A stretch of DNA of 9,235 bases from Acidobacteriota bacterium (GTDB lineage: Bacteria > Acidobacteriota > Vicinamibacteria > Vicinamibacterales > Fen-181). A program made the translations under genes and the position numbers. Shown here one piece after another: positions 6,242-9,235 of this stretch (positions within the stretch are counted from its first letter, which is position 1; every line of letters begins with the position of its first letter). The stretch spans positions 1 through 9,235 of the forward strand of contig PMKG01000449.1 in the NCBI GenBank assembly GCA_003157675.1, written 5' to 3'. The notes beneath the pieces were generated by a model. It was not told where the DNA came from and did not search any database. It was given only the letters and a program-made list of their open reading frames with translations.

Positions 6242-8866
6242 CTAGCGGATGAGCGCGTTGAAGAGCAGCTTGAACGTTCCCGCCGTCTGGTCTCGGTGCT
6301 GCGTGCGATAGCCGATGAGCACGACGTGCCCGTTGCCCACCCTGGCGGAGACCATCGCCGCCTTCTTCGCCAGGAACTCCTCGCCGATGAGCCACCCGCT
6401 CTGGAGCAGGTCGCGGTCCGGGTAGCTCACGATGACCTCGTATCGTTCGTTGAAATCGTTCGGCACGATCTCGAACGCCGGGCTCCCGCCGAGGAACGTG
6501 ACCAGCCCCTCGGCCGGCATGCCGTAAGCCAGCGGGTTCCCCGTGTTGAACTTCGCGTGGAGCGTCGAGCCGGGACAGAAGAACTCCTTGGAGGGGCGCC
6601 CGGCGACCACGTTGCGGATGGGCAGGCCGAACCGCTCGATGGCGAACGCGGCGGCGCCGCCGAGCGTGATCACCGTCCCGCCGTTCTGGACGAACGCCTT
6701 GAGCGCGGTGACGCCGTCGGTCCCGATGCCGCTCCGGTACTCGGGCGGATACGATTCCGGCGGCCGTCCGCCGCCGCGCTGGCCTTGCCCCTGGCCGGCC
6801 GCGGGGCGCTCGCCGGTGATCATCGCCGTCGAATCGTCGGGCAGGATGATGACGTCGTATTTCGCCTCGAGGCCGCCCTTCTTGATCTCGGCGTCCATGA
6901 TCGTCGTGTAGGGGAACGAGAACTGCTCGAGCAGCAGGCGCGTCCAGCCTTCATCGATATTTCCGCCCCAGTAACGCTGGTACATCGCGACGCGCAGCCG
7001 CTTCAGGTCGTGCACCCCTTCCCTGGGGTCGGCCTTGAGCGCCGCGAACCCGACGCCCGTCTCGGTGGCGACCGACGACAGCAGCGCGTCGGGCACGCTG
7101 GCGGCGACGAGGAAGTCGCCCACCCTGACCCCGGCCGACGGCTTGTCGGCGCGGCGCACGGCGACGCCCTTGTCGAGCAGCAGGTTAATCGCCCTGAAGG
7201 CTTCGTTCTCGCGTCCGTCGACGAGGTAGCCGACCTCGTTCTTCTCGACGCGGCCGAGGCACTTGATCGCGGAGACCTTGCGGATCTCGCCGGCCGGCAC
7301 CTGGTCGACCGGGTCGACGCGCACGCCCATGAACTCGGCCATCGTGTCGGTGGCCATGTCGTACGGCCTGATCGGCGAGCCGTCACGGTCGCGGGTGTAG
7401 GTGTTGTCGGGGTAGGAGGTCTGGCCGAGGAGGTAGCGGACCAGCCCCATCTTGGGCTGCGCCATCGGTACGACGTAGCTGCCGGCCGCGTACGCGACGC
7501 CATTCGAGCCGGTGAATGGCTTGTCAGCCACGCGGACCTCGACCCCCTGCACGAGCAGCTTGCTGGCGAGCTCGGACGCCGTGAGCGTGTCGTGCTGCGG
7601 CACCGGGATGACATAGGCAGCCGGCTTTGCGTCGGCACCGCGCTCGGTCTGGCGTTTGGCCTTGAGGTAGGCGTCCCAGAGGACCGTTTCGCTGTTGCGC
7701 GCCGCCAGGTCGAGCGTCGCCCACGCCGCAGTCTTCTGGCGCTCCAGGATGTCGCGCAGCCGCCACCAGCCGCCCGGCCACGGGTCGGGGAAGTTGGTCT
7801 GCGCCTCGTAGGTCGGCAGGTTGCGGACGCCACCCTGAAGCTGGTCGGGGTGGATGAACATCGGTGTGGCGAGCCTGGCGCTCGCCGCCTCGGTCAGCAT
7901 CCCGGCGATGTTGTGGAACGGCGTCACCCAGTGGAAGCCGAAGTGGCCCCAGCCGGAATACTCGGCATCGTTGAGTACGCCGGACAGCCCGGCCTCCTCT
8001 TCCTTGTAGGCGATGTGCGAGCCATACCAGCTCAGCTCACGCCAGACCAGCGGGTCGGCCATCGGGCGAATCGGGTCGGCGTAGGGCGGCACGTAGATGC
8101 GCGCGCCGTACGACCCCATTTGATGGTGGTCGACGTAGGCCTCGGGCTTCCAGTCGGTAAAGAGAATCTTCGCCATGTACTGTGATTCGACCAGGTTGGT
8201 CATGAACGCGTCGCGGTTGTTGTCGTGTCCCGCGTACTTGTGGTACAGCACCGGCGGCGCGGAGCCCTCGAACTCGGTGCCGAGCGTCTTCTGGTACCAG
8301 TCGCTGACGATGATCTCGCCGTCCGGGTTGAAGCAGGGGACCATCAGGAAGACGACGTTGTCGAGGATCCGCTGCGTCTCCTCGTCCTGCCGCGTCGCGA
8401 GGTCGTAGGCCAGCTCCACGGCCATCTGCGTGCCGCCGATCTCGGTAGCGTGCAGGCTCATCGACTGGCAGATCACCGCCTTGCCTTCGCCGACCAGTTT
8501 CCTGATCTCGGCTTCGGCGAGTCCGCGCGGATCGCTCAGCTTGAGGTTGATGGCGCGCAGCCGCTCGAGCTTCGCCAGGTTGGCCGGCGCGGAGATCACG
8601 ACCAGCAGGAACGGGTTGCCCATCGTCGATGGCCCCATCTCGACCACCTTGACCTTCCGGCTCTGCGTTCCAAGCAGCTTGTAGTACTCGACCATCTTGT
8701 CCCAGCGCGCCATCTTGCGGTCGGCGCCCATCTGGAATCCAAAGAACTTCTCGGGCGAGCTGACGGCTGCAGGCGGGGGAGCGGTATGCGCCACCAGGCC
8801 ATGGCCGACGACAGTGAGGGACAGGACGACGAGCGTAAGACGCACGAGCGGTGATGCGATTCGCAT
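6242..8866 (-). CDS. Secreted M14-family zinc carboxypeptidase with C-terminal amidotransferase-like domain (paralogue 2)
   Basis: With the start at 8866 this is an 874-residue exported metallopeptidase. The open frame extends to an ATG at 9019, but the 8866 start is preferred. It has GGAG at 8874-8877 (minus strand) 7 nt upstream and opens directly on a signal peptide (MRIASPLVR, then a hydrophobic core to about residue 26). The extra 51 residues would be proline-rich, would translate the intergenic repeat and would overlap the divergent gene. Catalytic-domain residues are H139 and E142 (HATE), H248 (DHH), NRD at 217-219 and E326 in MLTEAAS. Residues about 624-755 form a degenerate amidotransferase-like region (YWGGNIDEGWTRLLLE, then DVIILPDD) with a Gln/Gly-rich linker at 690-700 and no nucleophile Cys. 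It is clearly paralogous to the next gene: both share SPxKFFG, LSDPR, HxxE, DNRD and DEGW. It is the first gene of the minus-strand cluster. Substrate unknown. Confidence 0.92.
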   Translation of the reverse strand: MRIASPLVRLTLVVLSLTVVGHGLVAHTAPPPAAVSSPEKFFGFQMGADRKMARWDKMVEYYKLLGTQSRKVKVVEMGPSTMGNPFLLVVISAPANLAKLERLRAINLKLSDPRGLAEAEIRKLVGEGKAVICQSMSLHATEIGGTQMAVELAYDLATRQDEETQRILDNVVFLMVPCFNPDGEIIVSDWYQKTLGTEFEGSAPPVLYHKYAGHDNNRDAFMTNLVESQYMAKILFTDWKPEAYVDHHQMGSYGARIYVPPYADPIRPMADPLVWRELSWYGSHIAYKEEEAGLSGVLNDAEYSGWGHFGFHWVTPFHNIAGMLTEAASARLATPMFIHPDQLQGGVRNLPTYEAQTNFPDPWPGGWWRLRDILERQKTAAWATLDLAARNSETVLWDAYLKAKRQTERGADAKPAAYVIPVPQHDTLTASELASKLLVQGVEVRVADKPFTGSNGVAYAAGSYVVPMAQPKMGLVRYLLGQTSYPDNTYTRDRDGSPIRPYDMATDTMAEFMGVRVDPVDQVPAGEIRKVSAIKCLGRVEKNEVGYLVDGRENEAFRAINLLLDKGVAVRRADKPSAGVRVGDFLVAASVPDALLSSVATETGVGFAALKADPREGVHDLKRLRVAMYQRYWGGNIDEGWTRLLLEQFSFPYTTIMDAEIKKGGLEAKYDVIILPDDSTAMITGERPAAGQGQGQRGGGRPPESYPPEYRSGIGTDGVTALKAFVQNGGTVITLGGAAAFAIERFGLPIRNVVAGRPSKEFFCPGSTLHAKFNTGNPLAYGMPAEGLVTFLGGSPAFEIVPNDFNERYEVIVSYPDRDLLQSGWLIGEEFLAKKAAMVSARVGNGHVVLIGYRTQHRDQTAGTFKLLFNALIR

Positions 8867-8871
8867 AAGAG

Positions 8872-8877
8872 CTCTCC
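8872..8877 (-). promoter_or_regulatory. Shine-Dalgarno deciding the start of paralogue 2
   Basis: GGAGAG on the minus strand, with GGAG ending 7 nt before the ATG at 8866. Together with the signal peptide that begins at that ATG, it favours this start over the longer frame from 9019. Confidence 0.7.
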
Positions 8878-8932
8878 GGGGCAGGTGGGTCCCAACGTGC
8901 GTATCCTGAACGGAAGGGAGCCGAAGGTCAAG

Positions 8933-8969
8933 GTAGGGGATAGGGAATGTAGGGGATAGGGAAAATGGG
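8933..8969 (+). repeat. 16-bp tandem duplication with five G-runs (possible G-quadruplex)
   Basis: The 15-mer gtaggggatagggaa occurs at 8933-8947 and exactly again at 8949-8963, a 16-bp period, and a looser third unit (AATGGGAAAGG) follows. Plus-strand G-runs fall at 8936-8939, 8943-8945, 8952-8955, 8959-8961 and 8967-8969. The spacers are 3, 6, 3 and 5 nt, which satisfies the usual G3+N1-7 quadruplex pattern. The repeat is seen directly; folding and any regulatory effect are inferred. Confidence 0.7.
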
Positions 8970-9005
8970 AAAGGCTGCAGGGCAGAGGCGCTAGTATGGG
9001 CCTGA

Positions 9006-9235
9006 ATGCCCGTCGCCACCGCTGCCCAACGCGTCCGGCCCCGCTGCCGTCACTTTGAGACGTGCGGCGGCTGCCCATGGCAGGACGTGCCGTACGAGGT
9101 CCAACTGCAGCGGAAGCGGGACATCGTGCGGGAGTTGTTGAGCCAGAAGCTCGGAGCCCGTCGTACGCCAGCGGCCCTGCCCACGATGGCCGCCGTTCTG
9201 CCGCCCTGGGGCTTCCGGACCAAGGTGCACTTCGT
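9006..9235 (+). CDS. TrmA/RlmD-type RNA uracil-5 methyltransferase, N-terminal fragment (runs off window)
   Basis: Seventy-six codons are present before the right edge cuts the gene. The family methylates uracil-C5 in tRNA or 23S rRNA using S-adenosylmethionine. The visible part has a cysteine motif C14-x5-C20-x2-C23 (CRHFETCGGCPWQ), like the [4Fe-4S] motif of E. coli RlmD (CPHFGVCGGC). It is followed by the typical helix YEVQLQRKRDIVRELL (30-45) and PPWGFRTKVHF (66-76), matching the PWGYR segment that opens the central domain. The SAM-binding domain and catalytic Cys lie outside the window. A TGA at 9003-9005 directly precedes the ATG in frame, so the start cannot be further upstream. The protein therefore lacks the N-terminal TRAM domain of RlmD. 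The ribosome-binding site is weak. RlmC, RlmD or TrmA specificity cannot be told from this piece. Confidence 0.85.
   Translation, partial: MPVATAAQRVRPRCRHFETCGGCPWQDVPYEVQLQRKRDIVRELLSQKLGARRTPAALPTMAAVLPPWGFRTKVHF

Larger units (their letters stand above)
8867..9005. promoter_or_regulatory. Divergent intergenic region between the M14 operon and the RNA methyltransferase gene
   Basis: These 139 bp separate two divergently transcribed genes and must hold promoters for both. No strong -35/-10 pair is evident on either strand, which is unsurprising for a GC-rich organism whose promoter consensus is not known here. The main structure is the G-rich tandem duplication at 8933-8969. The methyltransferase start has only a distant AGAGG (8984-8988), 17 nt upstream. 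Confidence 0.6.

Noticed and set aside
4119..6395. A 758-codon minus-strand frame overlapping paralogue 1 in another frame
   Set aside because: Arg/Gly-rich translation with no motifs, whereas the frame ending at 3269 contains the complete catalytic set.
6014..8185. A 723-codon plus-strand open frame across both M14 genes
   Set aside because: It crosses the junction of two clear minus-strand genes and has no domain signal. Same cause as the other antisense frames.
8900..8931. Possible minus-strand promoter for the M14 operon (TTGACC at 8926-8931, GATACG at 8900-8905)
   Set aside because: The -35-like box is fair but the -10-like box matches only about three positions and the spacing is about 20 nt. 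Not enough to call.
8867..9019. N-terminal extension of M14 paralogue 2 to an ATG at 9019
   Set aside because: It would put 51 proline-rich residues before a normal signal peptide, translate the G-rich repeat and overlap the divergent methyltransferase start. The ATG at 8866 has its own Shine-Dalgarno.
8991..9230. A 79-codon minus-strand frame at the right edge
   Set aside because: It lies opposite the methyltransferase fragment, which carries specific family motifs (CGGCPWQ, PPWGFR).

Overview
The window is GC-rich, gene-dense bacterial chromosome. It holds four complete minus-strand genes and the first part of one plus-strand gene at the right edge. The long secreted M14 peptidases with Gly/Ala-rich linkers, the very GC-rich codon use (which creates long antisense open frames) and short period-7 intergenic repeats suggest an Acidobacteriota-like organism, perhaps Vicinamibacteria. 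That placement is inference from style; the window has no rRNA or other taxonomic marker.

Layout from right to left, in the direction most genes are transcribed. At 9006-9235 (+) is the N-terminal piece of a TrmA/RlmD-type RNA uracil-5 methyltransferase with its Fe-S cysteine motif. A 139-bp divergent intergenic region (8867-9005) follows; it contains a 16-bp tandem duplication whose G-runs fit a G-quadruplex pattern. Next come two paralogous secreted zinc carboxypeptidase (M14) genes at 6242-8866 and 3269-6223. They are only 18 bp apart, so almost certainly co-transcribed. After 70 bp comes a DmsA-type molybdopterin oxidoreductase (784-3198) with a Tat signal, then a 130-bp spacer with two inverted arrays of 7-bp repeats, then a DmsB-type four-cluster ferredoxin subunit (39-653). 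A small hairpin (1-18) lies just after dmsB at the window edge.

Functionally there are two modules. The M14 pair should be exported and would cleave peptides outside the cytoplasm; both keep the HxxE...H zinc ligands, the NRD substrate-binding motif and a candidate catalytic Glu. The DmsA/DmsB pair would form the catalytic and electron-transfer subunits of an exported S-oxide or N-oxide (or related oxyanion) reductase. No DmsC-type membrane anchor and no DmsD-type chaperone is visible inside the window. Whether the two modules share a transcript cannot be decided from sequence alone.

No tRNA, rRNA, CRISPR array, insertion sequence, phage gene or toxin/defence gene was seen. No stretch over 300 bp lacks a gene. 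I found no convincing new multi-gene system; the more unusual signals are in the intergenic DNA and in the domain makeup of the peptidases.
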